Positions 44,588 to 52,805 of a DNA stretch of 64,000 nucleotides are shown piece by piece. The position numbers and the translations under genes were made by a program. Origin of the DNA: Ruminococcus sp. (GTDB lineage Bacteria; Bacillota; Clostridia; Oscillospirales; Acutalibacteraceae); the NCBI GenBank assembly GCA_017433905.1, contig JAFRGI010000011.1, positions 1-64,000 of the forward strand, given 5' to 3'. The notes under the pieces are model-generated. The model was not told where the DNA came from. It did not search any database and worked only from the letters and a program-made list of their open reading frames with translations. How positions within the stretch are numbered: position 1 is the first letter of the stretch; each line of letters begins with the position of its first letter.

Positions 44588-45325
44588 ATGAGTAATGAAA
44601 GAATTATCAAACAACAGGCGCGGCAGGCGCTGAAGGGCAACCTATCTGTACTGATTGCAGGTATGGGGGCGGTTGCCGTTATGGTACTGATGTTGGATCT
44701 GGTGCTGCAGATACCCGCGATCATGCTGCATCTCGTTGATACCGAGACCGGACTGGTGAAGGACGGCATGCAGCTTAATTATGTGCTGCTGGCTGTCGCC
44801 GCGGCGATACTGTCGGTGCTTGCTTCTCCGCTGTTCAATGGATTTTTGAAGCTTGCAGCCAATACGGCGGTGCAGAAAAGCTGCGGGATTACGGATATGT
44901 TCTACTATTTCGGAAATCCGGTACGTTTTTTTAAGACGGTTTTGATCAATATGGCGCTTTGCTGCATTTTTGTGGTGCTGACAGAGCCGGTTGGAGTGGT
45001 TTGCGACTCTTTTGATGATCTTTGGTTTGCGCCGGCGCTCACGGTCGGACTGGTGTTGTGGCGCATAATCGTTTATATTTTCCTGATCCATTATCCGCTT
45101 GCCGCCTACACGCTCAATGACAGCCGCGCTTTGCCGCACTATCTTTTCGGATACATAGGATTTTCGTTTCGGCACTGCGGTGCGCTGATCAAGCTGCTGC
45201 TGACCATGGCGGGTTGGATCGCGCTTTGCTTCTTTGTGGTACCTGCCGTATATGTTGTGCCGTACCTCGCCGTAGTTCTGATGAACTCGGCGCGTTGGCT
45301 GCTTGCCGTGAATCAAAAAGTTTAG
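44588..45325 (+). CDS. DUF975-like integral membrane protein
   Basis: 245 residues with about five or six hydrophobic helices. The N-terminus (IIKQQARQALKGN) with a short amphipathic segment and the later PLAAYTLNDSRALPHYLF pattern resemble DUF975 proteins. No enzymatic motif was found. ATG at 44588 has AAAGGAG upstream; an earlier ATG (44558) lacks a site. It lies 10 bases upstream of the GT2 gene and is probably co-transcribed with the polysaccharide genes. Confidence 0.65.
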   Translation: MSNERIIKQQARQALKGNLSVLIAGMGAVAVMVLMLDLVLQIPAIMLHLVDTETGLVKDGMQLNYVLLAVAAAILSVLASPLFNGFLKLAANTAVQKSCGITDMFYYFGNPVRFFKTVLINMALCCIFVVLTEPVGVVCDSFDDLWFAPALTVGLVLWRIIVYIFLIHYPLAAYTLNDSRALPHYLFGYIGFSFRHCGALIKLLLTMAGWIALCFFVVPAVYVVPYLAVVLMNSARWLLAVNQKV

Positions 45326-45335
45326 GATTGATACC

Positions 45336-46400
45336 ATGATCGTTTCACTCTGTATGATTGCTTACAACGAAGCGGAGGCAATCGAGGGCCTTTTCAGCGA
45401 TATTTCGCTGCAGGAGTACCCGCATGAAAAAATAGAAATCGTATTTGTGGACAGTATGTCTACCGATGCGACGTTTGAGCGCATGGTGGCGTTTAGGAAT
45501 ACCGACTACGGTTTTTTAGACGTTAAAATCGTGCAGTGCGCCAAGCGTAACCAGGCGTTTTCATGGAACGCTGCGTTGATGACAGCGACGGGTGACGTCA
45601 TTATCCGTGTGGACGCACACGCGCGTATTCCGCGCAACTTTATTTCGCGCAATGTCTATAATCTCAAACAGGGAGAGAATGTAGTCGGCGGCGGAAGACC
45701 CAACATCAGTTCCGACGTCAGCCCGTGGAAGCTGACGTTGCTGGCGGCGGAGGATTCTCTGTTCGGCAGTTCCATTGCCTCCTACCGGCGTCCGGCGACC
45801 GAAAAGGAATATATGGATAGCCTCTTCCATGCCGCGTACCGCCGCGAGGTGATTGAAGCAGTCGGCGGATTTAACGAAAACCTCGGGCGGACGGAGGATA
45901 ACGAGTTTCACTACCGTATCCGTATGGCCGGTTACAGACTGTGCTGCTGTCCCGACATCATTTCCTATCAGCATTCGCGCAATACGCTCAAAAATATGAT
46001 TCGTCAAAAATATTCCAACGGCAGATGGATTGGTCTCACGCTTTCGGAGTGTCCGGGTTGTCTGAGTTATTTTCACTTTGCACCCTTTATCTTTGTGACG
46101 ATGCTGTTGGGTTTGTCTGGTTTGGCGGCGGCAGGACAGCCGCTGATGCTCTATATGCTGCTCCTTGTTTACAGCATGTTTGACGTGGTCAATACGGTCG
46201 GCTGTTTTACTCTCAAAAATGTTCAGCCGCAGTTTGTGATGCTGCCGCTGATTTTTCCGCTGTTGCACGTCGCCTACGGCGTCGGAACGATGATCGGGTT
46301 GCTGCAGATTCCCTTTTGGCGGCATAGAATTGAACACAGCCACGCAAAGGAGCACATTGAAAAGGTGCGCCGCAGGGTGAAGCAGAATACGAGAAAATAA
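45336..46400 (+). CDS. Glycosyltransferase family 2
   Basis: 354 residues. A GT-A domain at the N-terminus has MIAYNEAEAIEGLFSDIS, FVDSMSTDATFE, and RVDAHARIP where the DxD-like metal motif (VDAH) lies. GGFNENLGRTEDNEFHYRI is the acceptor region with the catalytic Asp. Two to four C-terminal helices anchor it in the membrane. It transfers a sugar from a nucleotide donor, probably to an envelope glycan. LicD follows after 9 bases. Confidence 0.9.
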   Translation: MIVSLCMIAYNEAEAIEGLFSDISLQEYPHEKIEIVFVDSMSTDATFERMVAFRNTDYGFLDVKIVQCAKRNQAFSWNAALMTATGDVIIRVDAHARIPRNFISRNVYNLKQGENVVGGGRPNISSDVSPWKLTLLAAEDSLFGSSIASYRRPATEKEYMDSLFHAAYRREVIEAVGGFNENLGRTEDNEFHYRIRMAGYRLCCCPDIISYQHSRNTLKNMIRQKYSNGRWIGLTLSECPGCLSYFHFAPFIFVTMLLGLSGLAAAGQPLMLYMLLLVYSMFDVVNTVGCFTLKNVQPQFVMLPLIFPLLHVAYGVGTMIGLLQIPFWRHRIEHSHAKEHIEKVRRRVKQNTRK

Positions 46401-46409
46401 GGTGCAAAT

Positions 46410-47285
46410 ATGGACAAGGTAGAATTAACACCCGAGCTTCTGCGGGAGCTGCAGCTCAAACAGCTCGATATGCTGGTGTATTTTCGCGACTTCTGCGAAA
46501 AGAACAGCCTCACCTTTTGGCTGATCGGCGGCGGTTTGATCGGCGCGTTGCGCGAAGGCGGTTTTGTGCCGTGGGATGACGATATCGACGTCATGCTGCC
46601 GCGCGAGGATTACGAAAGGCTTCCCGTACTTTGGCGTGAACAGGGGATGGACGGACGTTTTCGTTTGCTCAAAACCGATGACGAGATGTTTACGGGTAAT
46701 ATTTTTATCACGATTACCGATACCGACTACACGATGGTCAAGACCAATCAGGTTGATGTAGACATCCCGCACGGACTGGTGCTCGATGTGTTTCCGCTCG
46801 ACGCCGCGCCCGACGGACGCTTTGCACGCAGAAGGCAACTTGTCTGGACGATGCTGTACTCGCTGTTTTTGGCACAGATAGTGCCCGAAAACCACGGCGG
46901 TATCCTCGGCTTCGGCAGTCGTGTGTTGCTGGGGATTTTTCACGGCAAACGGATTCGCAACAAGATCTGGCGTATTTGTGAAAAACATATGAAGCAGTAC
47001 AAAATGAGTGAAAACAAATGTGTGACGGAGCTTTGCTCGGGGCCGTACTGGATGAAATTCGAGTATCCCAAGCACATTTACGAGGATGTGACGTACGTCA
47101 CCTTCGAGGGGTTGCGCATGCCCTGCATGACCGGGTACGATGAATATCTTACATGTGTGTTTGGCGACTATATGCAGCGTCCTCCGGCGGATAAGCAGAA
47201 GCCGCACCACGATATTGCCTATCTGGATTTACACACGCCCTGCGAGGTTTATGATAATGTTCACAGAAAAACTGACAAAAGATAA
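46410..47285 (+). CDS. LicD-family phosphotransferase
   Basis: 291 residues. The LicD signature is WLIGGGLIGALREGGFVPWDDDIDVMLPREDYERL read in short blocks, with the metal-binding DDDID. GLVLDVFPLDAAPD is also typical. LicD proteins add phosphocholine or related phospho-substituents to teichoic acids and glycans. Its last 29 bases overlap alkD. It is the best evidence that this cluster decorates a cell-surface polymer. Confidence 0.9.
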   Translation: MDKVELTPELLRELQLKQLDMLVYFRDFCEKNSLTFWLIGGGLIGALREGGFVPWDDDIDVMLPREDYERLPVLWREQGMDGRFRLLKTDDEMFTGNIFITITDTDYTMVKTNQVDVDIPHGLVLDVFPLDAAPDGRFARRRQLVWTMLYSLFLAQIVPENHGGILGFGSRVLLGIFHGKRIRNKIWRICEKHMKQYKMSENKCVTELCSGPYWMKFEYPKHIYEDVTYVTFEGLRMPCMTGYDEYLTCVFGDYMQRPPADKQKPHHDIAYLDLHTPCEVYDNVHRKTDKR

Positions 47286-47973
47286 TTACGCGTTGCTGAC
47301 GGAGGAACTGCAAAAGGCGGCGGATCCAAAGTACCGCGATTTTCACGCCTCGCTGGTACCGAATGAGGACAAGGGGCGGATTCTCGGCGTGCGGATGCCC
47401 CGGCTTCGTAAAATTGCCCGGGCGGCGGGGAAGGATGATCCGCGCGGTTTTCTTGAAATATGCGGCGACGATACTTACGAAGAGAGGATTCTTCGTGCGA
47501 TCGTGACCGGTATGATTGTGCCGTCAGACTGCGCGGAGTTGTGTGCGCTTGCCGACGGTTTTTTGCCCTACGTGAACTGTTGGGCGGTTTGCGACTGCTT
47601 TTGCGCCGGGCTCAAGCAGGTGAAGAAATACAGAGCGGCTTTTTTTGAGCATATCGGCGCCTACCTCAGCGGTGATATGTGGGCGCAGCGTGTTTCGATG
47701 GTGATGATGCTCAGTTATTACCTTGATGAAATGTACATTGACCGCGTGCTCGCGCGCGTCGACAGCGTGCGTGCGGAGGCGTATTATGTGCAGATGGCGC
47801 AGGCGTGGCTGCTCGCCACGGCACTTGCCAAATGTCCTGCACCGACGCTTGCGTATTACTGCAGTAATTCGCTCGATTCCTATACGCAGAACAAGGCTAT
47901 TCAAAAGGCGTTGGAAAGCCGCAGGATCGACGATGAGACAAAAAAAGTCCTGCGCGCGCTGCGAAGCGCTTGA
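47257..47973 (+). CDS. AlkD-like DNA alkylation repair protein
   Basis: 238 residues, an all-helical HEAT-repeat protein of the AlkD family that removes alkylated bases. Seen are KYRDFHASLVPNEDKGRILGVRMP at the N-terminus, TYEERILRAIVTGM, NCWAVCDCF and KYRAAFFEHI, followed by WAQRVSMVMML. The ATG at 47257 is 9 bases from GAGG; an ATG six bases earlier is too close. It starts within licD. The stop codon overlaps the -35 of the riboflavin promoter. Confidence 0.88.
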   Translation: MFTEKLTKDNYALLTEELQKAADPKYRDFHASLVPNEDKGRILGVRMPRLRKIARAAGKDDPRGFLEICGDDTYEERILRAIVTGMIVPSDCAELCALADGFLPYVNCWAVCDCFCAGLKQVKKYRAAFFEHIGAYLSGDMWAQRVSMVMMLSYYLDEMYIDRVLARVDSVRAEAYYVQMAQAWLLATALAKCPAPTLAYYCSNSLDSYTQNKAIQKALESRRIDDETKKVLRALRSA

Positions 47974-47997
47974 CAAATGACGGCAGGTGTATATAAT
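47970..47997 (+). promoter_or_regulatory. Promoter of the FMN riboswitch-ribU unit
   Basis: TTGACA-16-TATAAT; the -35 box overlaps the TGA of alkD. Confidence 0.85.
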
Positions 47998-48014
47998 ATA
48001 TAATATAATACAGA

Positions 48015-48131
48015 TCGTTTTCGGGGCGGAGTGAAATTCTCCACCGGCGGTAAAAGCCCGCGAACAGGCGCAAGCCTGCCGAGCCTGTGCGATTCAGGCG
48101 CCGACGGTTACAGTCCGGATGGCAGAAAACG
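48015..48131 (+). ncRNA. FMN riboswitch (RFN element)
   Basis: The RFN core is clear: P1 CGTTTTC (48015-48021) pairs with GAAAACG (48125-48131); GGGGCGGAGTGAAATTCTCC, CACCGGCGGTAAAAGCCCGC and GCCGACGGTTACAGTCCGGA follow in the standard order. It binds FMN and, with the terminator at 48155, switches off riboflavin uptake. Confidence 0.97.
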
Positions 48132-48154
48132 CGCGCGAATCACGCGCTATGCTA

Positions 48155-48186
48155 CCCGACGGAGATCGTCGGGCTTTCTTTTTTTG
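48155..48186 (+). terminator. Expression-platform terminator of the FMN riboswitch
   Basis: CCCGACG-GAGAT-CGTCGGG followed by CTTTCTTTTTTTGC. GCGCG/CGCGC pairing just upstream (48130-48147) could form the alternative fold. Confidence 0.88.
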
Positions 48187-48239
48187 CAAACGTACGTTTT
48201 CCGGTTCATCATGAAAACCCTTTTCTATCAGAAATGAGG

Positions 48240-48301
48240 GCTTGTTTAATAAATGATAAAACGCCCCCAAGAGGTTGCATTCCGCTATTTATTAAATAAG
48301 C
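48240..48301. mobile_element. Short inverted-repeat element between riboswitch and ribU
   Basis: GCTTGTTTAATAAAT (48240-48254) and its near-exact complement ATTTATTAAATAAGC (48287-48301) bound a 62-base element. CTATCAGA occurs on both flanks (48225-48232 and 48306-48313), a possible target duplication. A partial copy lies at 28884. Confidence 0.65.
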
Positions 48302-48356
48302 TCCGCTATCAGATATAAATGGACTGGATGGGGAGTTAGATGAAGGAGGTTGTTGT

Positions 48357-49028
48357 ATGAAAAACAAAACAAGCGAACGTATCAAGTCGATTTCCGCCAT
48401 GGCGATGCTCACGGCACTCGCCGTTGCCGCGGATATTTTTCTCAGGATTCCCAATATCGGCGGATTTCTCACTTATGAGCCAAAGGATGTGATCCTTACT
48501 ATCGGTGCGTTTATTTTTGGTGCTGTGCCGGGGTTGGTAATGTCGCTGATTGTCTGCCTGATCGAGATGATGACGGTTAGTACCACGGGACCCATCGGCC
48601 TGTTGATGAATTTCTTCGCCTCGGCGTCCTTTGTCGGTGTCGCAGCGGTGATTTATCAGCGAAAAAAAACCATGAGCCGTGCGATCATTGGATTGTTTTC
48701 CGGTTCCGCTGCCATGCTCGTTGTGATGCTGCTCTGGAACTATATCATAACACCGGTGTTTATGGGGGTTCCGCGCGAGGCGGTGCTCGAAATGTTTTTG
48801 CCGGTGCTCATTCCTTTTAACGGACTCAAGGCGCTGCTCAATACGGCGGTGGTGCTGTTGCTCTATAAGGGTGTGGTTACCGCGTTGCGCAAGTCCGGTC
48901 TCATTTCCGCGCGGGAGAACAACGACGGTGCGCATAAAAAAACCAACACGGTGATCGCGGTTGTCGTTTCCGCTGTCGCCGTCATGACGTTGTTGTTGGT
49001 ACTGCTGATTTTTGCGGGTATCATATAG
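48357..49028 (+). CDS. ribU: Riboflavin ECF transporter S component RibU
   Basis: Substrate-specific membrane subunit, 223 residues, six helices. The RibU pattern is visible in ISAMAMLTALAVAADIFLRI (with AxxxA), FLTYEPKDVILTIGAFIFG and LIEMMTVSTTGPIGLLMNF. A basic linker (about 185-198) and an extra C-terminal hydrophobic helix end it. The FMN riboswitch upstream confirms riboflavin as the ligand. It requires shared EcfA/A'/T, not in this window. AAGGAGG ribosome site. Confidence 0.96.
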   Translation: MKNKTSERIKSISAMAMLTALAVAADIFLRIPNIGGFLTYEPKDVILTIGAFIFGAVPGLVMSLIVCLIEMMTVSTTGPIGLLMNFFASASFVGVAAVIYQRKKTMSRAIIGLFSGSAAMLVVMLLWNYIITPVFMGVPREAVLEMFLPVLIPFNGLKALLNTAVVLLLYKGVVTALRKSGLISARENNDGAHKKTNTVIAVVVSAVAVMTLLLVLLIFAGII

Positions 49029-49064
49029 ATACCGCCGTACGATTATGCGGGGTGTCACGGCTTC

Positions 49065-49092
49065 TTGACAATACGATAAAATATGATATAAT
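49065..49092 (+). promoter_or_regulatory. Promoter of the THF riboswitch-folT unit
   Basis: TTGACA-16-TATAAT, 11 bases upstream of the riboswitch. Confidence 0.85.
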
Positions 49093-49102
49093 AAGAACGA
49101 AA

Positions 49103-49197
49103 ACAGAGTAGAAATCTGTGCGTGAAGTGTTCTGCGAACGGGGAGTTGTCGCGGAGACGAAAGGCATGCCTGCGGTACAGATTTCGCATCCCGCTGT
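49103..49197 (+). ncRNA. THF (tetrahydrofolate) riboswitch
   Basis: The leader matches the folate-sensing aptamer: P1 ACAG/CTGT, the GAGTAGA start, TGTGCGTGAAGTG, the GAACGGGGAG segment, CGAAAGGCATGCCTGCGGT and the closing ATTTCGCATCCCGC. A terminator hairpin follows and the downstream gene is a folate transporter, which fits. Confidence 0.88.
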
Positions 49198-49218
49198 CCA
49201 TGATTCATCTTATATTTC

Positions 49219-49252
49219 AGGCGGGTTTTTTACCTGCCTTTTTCTGTTTTTG
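49219..49252 (+). terminator. Expression-platform terminator of the THF riboswitch
   Basis: AGGCGGGT / ACCTGCCT (one G-U pair) with a T-rich loop, followed by TTTTCTGTTTTT. Confidence 0.8.
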
Positions 49253-49401
49253 AGGGGCTGTGCGGGTTTGAATCTGTCTTGAAAAAAACACTCGGCTCAA
49301 ACAAAAAACAGATGGTTTACACGTTGTTGCCGGAGTAGAGTATGAAAAAGCCGTATTTTCCCAAAAGGGGGAAGCGGTACATTCTTAGGAGGTTGAGATC
49401 T

Positions 49402-49983
49402 ATGCGTTATTTGAAAAAAATCCCGGATTCATTTGCATCGCTGCGGGACGTCCGTTCTCTCGCGGCAATTGCCATGTTGCTTGCGCTGAGGGTTGTGCTG
49501 GGTATTTTTGCCAATGCTACCCTGCCGTTGTTTGGCAACACGGTCAAAATTTCTGCGGCGTTTATTCCCACTTTTGTTACGGGCGCGATGTTTGGCCCCG
49601 TTCCCGCTGCATTGGTGGGAGCGCTGGGCGATATTTTGTCGTTTGTTTTCGCTCCGACGGGAGGCGCGTACTTCCCCGGCTTTACCGTCAGCGGTATGCT
49701 GGCAGGGTTGATCTACGGTGTGGTGCTTTACGGCGAAAGGCTCAGCTTACCGCGTATTGCGGTGGCGTGGGCTGCCGACGCGTTGTTTGTCAGCAGCTTT
49801 CTTTCGGCATACTGGCTGTACGTTCTGTACGCGCAGCAGCCGTCGTACATGTTTTATCTTTCTGCGCGCGTCATCAGTTTGGCGATCAAGTGCGTACCGG
49901 AAATTCTGGTGCTGTTTGCTCTGAGCAAGCCCGTTACGTTGTTGGCGCGGAGGCTGGTTGGCGGCAAAAGCAGCATTGCCTGA
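49402..49983 (+). CDS. folT: Folate ECF transporter S component FolT
   Basis: 193 residues, about six helices. FolT features are RSLAAIAMLLALRVVLGIFAN, VKISAAFIPTFVTGAMFGPVPAALVGALGDILSF and a Phe/Pro/Gly segment YFPGFTVSGML. The ATG at 49402 is preceded by AGGAGG at ideal spacing; an in-frame ATG at 49342 is weaker. The THF riboswitch upstream confirms a folate ligand. Like RibU it depends on a shared EcfA/A'/T module elsewhere. Confidence 0.94.
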   Translation: MRYLKKIPDSFASLRDVRSLAAIAMLLALRVVLGIFANATLPLFGNTVKISAAFIPTFVTGAMFGPVPAALVGALGDILSFVFAPTGGAYFPGFTVSGMLAGLIYGVVLYGERLSLPRIAVAWAADALFVSSFLSAYWLYVLYAQQPSYMFYLSARVISLAIKCVPEILVLFALSKPVTLLARRLVGGKSSIA

Positions 49984-50287
49984 CAGACGTGTTTCTGCGG
50001 GTAACTTTGTTTTCATGGAAACGAGGGGAAATGTGTCAGCGGGCGCATATTCTCTCGTTTTTAAAAAGAGCCGCAAATAACTCCGTCCTCAACTTCTCAA
50101 TTCTTCTCAGATTGAGGAGCAGGGCGGACATAGAGATGCTGTGGCAAGTTGTTTCCTCCATCTTGTCACAATCATATTTCGCTTGTTTTGTCAGTGTTTG
50201 TCTGAGATTTTGGATTGTTCAGTTTGCATTATTTTTTTAGTAGGATTTTAGCGAATAATTGAACCTGTTAAATAAAGCTAAAAATTG

Positions 50288-50324
50288 AAAAGCAACCTCC
50301 CGAATTGAACAGGGGGTTGCTTTT
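50288..50324 (+). terminator. Hairpin, probable terminator
   Basis: AAAAGCAACC / GGTTGCTTTT with further CTCCC/GGGGG pairing inside and a short T tail. It could end the folT transcript. The 300 bases between folT and this hairpin hold no recognised gene; a 41-codon minus-strand frame there is described under findings. Confidence 0.6.
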
Positions 50325-50350
50325 ACATTGCTTATAATATAAGATCCTTG

Positions 50351-50521
50351 TTAAGGCAATACCGCATAATGTTGGTGTACGGATTGCGCAGTAAGATTTT
50401 TCGTCAGGTTGGACAAATAATCCGTTCTCATACTGCCGTATGGGGGCTGATTTCGGAGCAAGCTGACGGAGAATAATATTAAAGCAAGGCGTGCGCCATG
50501 AATTGTGCGGTGTTGCCTTAA
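50351..50521 (-). mobile_element. MITE with TTAAGGCAA ends, copy C
   Basis: 171 bases in inverted orientation to the copy at 52931. Terminal inverted repeats are TTAAGGCAATACCGCATAAT at the left and AATTGTGCGGTGTTGCCTTAA at the right. The interior shares CTGACGAAAAATCTTAC, CCCATACGGCAGTATG and GCACGCCTTGC with the other copies when complemented. No coding capacity. Confidence 0.8.
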
Positions 50522-50583
50522 TTTCTCCAAGCGCCGGGTTTGGCTTGTTGCTTGTCTTTTCTGAAAAACCTTCCTTAACACGC

Positions 50584-50632
50584 GCGCCGCCGTTTCAAGT
50601 GCTAACGCTTAAAACGGCGGCGCTGTTTTTTT
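50584..50632 (+). terminator. Strong GC-rich terminator-like hairpin
   Basis: GCGCCGCCGTTT and AAACGGCGGCGC form a 12-bp stem followed by TGTTTTTTTA on the plus strand. There is no plus-strand gene directly upstream, so the transcript it ends is unclear; it lies 33 bases beyond the minus-strand small gene. Confidence 0.65.
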
Positions 50633-50664
50633 ATAATTTTAATAATCGGAACGGCAGCTCATAA

Positions 50665-50796
50665 CTAACCAATGGGGTTGTAGTCGGGATCGGTATCATA
50701 GCCGCCGGGGTCGGGTCAAATGCCCGATATGGTGATAGCGTCCTCAATGACAAACTGCGTTACATCCATTTCCAGATATGCATATGTTTCTTTCAT
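50665..50796 (-). pseudogene. Small peptide gene interrupted by an in-frame TGA
   Basis: From the ATG at 50796 the frame reads MKETYAYLEMDVTQFVIEDA then ITISGI, meets TGA (50718-50716), and continues in the same frame as PDPGGYDTDPDYNPIG to TAG at 50667-50665. The two parts together (43 codons) look like one short protein with an aromatic/acidic start and an Asp/Pro/Gly tail, a layout seen in short Clostridia peptides of unknown role. Either a nonsense mutation made it a pseudogene, only the 26-residue part is made, or the TGA is read through. No clear Shine-Dalgarno site. It follows the large secreted protein by 41 bases. Confidence 0.45.
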
Positions 50797-50837
50797 CATA
50801 TATGCATAATTGCAGGTTAGTTATTATCACACGCTGA

Positions 50838-52805
50838 TCAGGTGAAGAACGCGTTCGTCGCCTGATTGTACCAATAGAGCGCCTTTGCAAGGTTTGCCTG
50901 GCTTGTATTGGAGCTTTTAACCAAATTTTTCGCGTAATCGAGCGCGGAGTATTTGAAGCTTACGTCGCCTATTGTGAAGGTTTGCAGAGTATCAAGTTCA
51001 GCCGCCGGGATATCGGCATAATCCTTATAATAATAGAAATTGGATTGCTGTCCGTCAAACTTTGACGCGTCAACGGTATCGCTTGCGCTGTTCTTCGCAA
51101 ATATGTGTCTGAGAGTGTTCTTTGAGAGGAAAATCAGGCTCGTCGAGTAGTATTTCATTCCGAGCTGCTCCGTGACAGCCGCCATATCGTCGGCTTCGGC
51201 ATTTCCGTTAGCCGCCTTAACCGCGTCGGTGAACATATCCGAAGTAACATCCGCCATAGTGTAACCGGTTACAATGCTGTTGGCGAGGTCGCCGGGAAGA
51301 ATATTAAATACTGTTTGAGCCTTTGCGCCGTAGTCGAGCATTGTCTGGACAAGGTAAACAAGACCGTTGTATTTATCCTCATCGTTTTCGGTCTTATATT
51401 GAACGCTGGATTTGGATTCCGGGTCAAGAATAGTTTCGGCGTATTTGCGGACACTGTAAACCTCTGTTTCGGTTTTGCCGTTCAGGGCTGCGGTCACACG
51501 GATACCGGCTGACATTTCCGCTGCGCAGACATAGGCTGTCACCTTGATCAAATCACCGACCGCTTGGTAGTTTGTGCCGTCAACAGTAACAGTAGTGCTG
51601 TAATCGGAAACTTCATAGAGAGGATCTTCCTGCGCCCATTCAAAATCTACCGTGAGAGTTTTGGGCTCAGACTCAACGTCTGCAGGAGTTAAGCCTGCCG
51701 CTGACGGGTCGATATAGAAGTTAACACCGATGTCGCCTTCAAGGGTGAGGCTGTGACCGGCGATGAGCTGCAGCTTCACGGTGAAGTAACCGCCGTTTAC
51801 TTTGGCATAGTTAACGTCGGTTTTGCCGCTGTCATACGCAATACCGCCTGTCTTACCCTCAATAGAAGTACAACCGGAAAACATATTGCCGCTGTCGGTG
51901 ACAGCGCCTGTTGACCAGTCTGTGGCTTCGGACGCAACCCGGATTGTTTCAAGAGAAGCGCAACCATAAAACATGTAAGACATATTGGTTACATTGCTTG
52001 TGTTAAAATTGCTGACGTTAAGAGTGGTAAGAGCAGAGCAATATTCGAACATATTAGCCATATTTGTTACTTCGCTTGTGTTCAAATTGCTAATACCTTC
52101 AATTGCGGTAAGATTATAACATTTGTTAAACCACATTGCCGTGCTTGTGGGTCTCGCGTCCGCAAAGCTTGGGTCAAATACAACCTTTGTTATATTGTTT
52201 CTATTACTATACCAAGGCACGGATGTGTTACTTGTATAATTCGTATTGGAAACATCCCACGCGTTTTCAGACGGCATATACGCGTCGCATTTAAAGGTGA
52301 GCGTGTCTGTACCGTTATATACCGCGTAGGCGGTAGCATCGGGGATAATGGTGACTGTGAACTTTGCTCCTACCTTTGTGGCAAAGTCAAAGTTTCTCAG
52401 ATCAAGGCGAAGCTTAACAGTCTGGGAATCGTTCTCGGTGTCGAAGGTGATGTGGCCCGAAAAGCCCGAATGGTCGTAAACAGCATCGCTCTCAACACCG
52501 CTTCCCTCGAACACGCCGTTGAAGCTGTGTGTCCAATCGCCGTCGATAGCGAAATTAAGCCTACGGTCGTAGCCGAAGTCTACATTTTTGTACTCAATTT
52601 CCCAAACGTCGGACTCAACCTCGGTCATCTTATTTTCCGCATAAGCGGGAGCCCAACTTGCTCTGTTGAGCCATGATCCATCGCCGTTGCCGACCGTGAA
52701 AACGGAGTAGTCGCCTACCACCACGTCAGTGTCATCAGCAGCAAAAGCCGTTACTGTTGTCAAGCTCGTGAAGCACGAGAAGATAATCAGAAATGACAAA
52801 AGCAA
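50838..52805 (-). CDS. Secreted DUF285/BspA-type repeat protein
   Basis: About 655 residues from the TTG at 52805; the true start may be a few codons upstream. A hydrophobic signal peptide ends near TAFAADD. Residues about 30-165 form a beta-rich carbohydrate-binding-like domain, about 175-310 hold DUF285/Leu-rich-like repeats (NLNTSEVTNMANMFEYC, NFNTSNVTNMSYMFYGC, TDSGNMFSGC), and the C-terminal half contains LTLEGDIGVNFYIDPSAAG, a domain common in secreted proteins of gut Clostridia. No membrane anchor or sorting motif is seen. Flanked by MITE copies on both sides and a broken small gene, so the stretch looks accessory. Confidence 0.8.
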   Translation of the reverse strand: MLLSFLIIFSCFTSLTTVTAFAADDTDVVVGDYSVFTVGNGDGSWLNRASWAPAYAENKMTEVESDVWEIEYKNVDFGYDRRLNFAIDGDWTHSFNGVFEGSGVESDAVYDHSGFSGHITFDTENDSQTVKLRLDLRNFDFATKVGAKFTVTIIPDATAYAVYNGTDTLTFKCDAYMPSENAWDVSNTNYTSNTSVPWYSNRNNITKVVFDPSFADARPTSTAMWFNKCYNLTAIEGISNLNTSEVTNMANMFEYCSALTTLNVSNFNTSNVTNMSYMFYGCASLETIRVASEATDWSTGAVTDSGNMFSGCTSIEGKTGGIAYDSGKTDVNYAKVNGGYFTVKLQLIAGHSLTLEGDIGVNFYIDPSAAGLTPADVESEPKTLTVDFEWAQEDPLYEVSDYSTTVTVDGTNYQAVGDLIKVTAYVCAAEMSAGIRVTAALNGKTETEVYSVRKYAETILDPESKSSVQYKTENDEDKYNGLVYLVQTMLDYGAKAQTVFNILPGDLANSIVTGYTMADVTSDMFTDAVKAANGNAEADDMAAVTEQLGMKYYSTSLIFLSKNTLRHIFAKNSASDTVDASKFDGQQSNFYYYKDYADIPAAELDTLQTFTIGDVSFKYSALDYAKNLVKSSNTSQANLAKALYWYNQATNAFFT

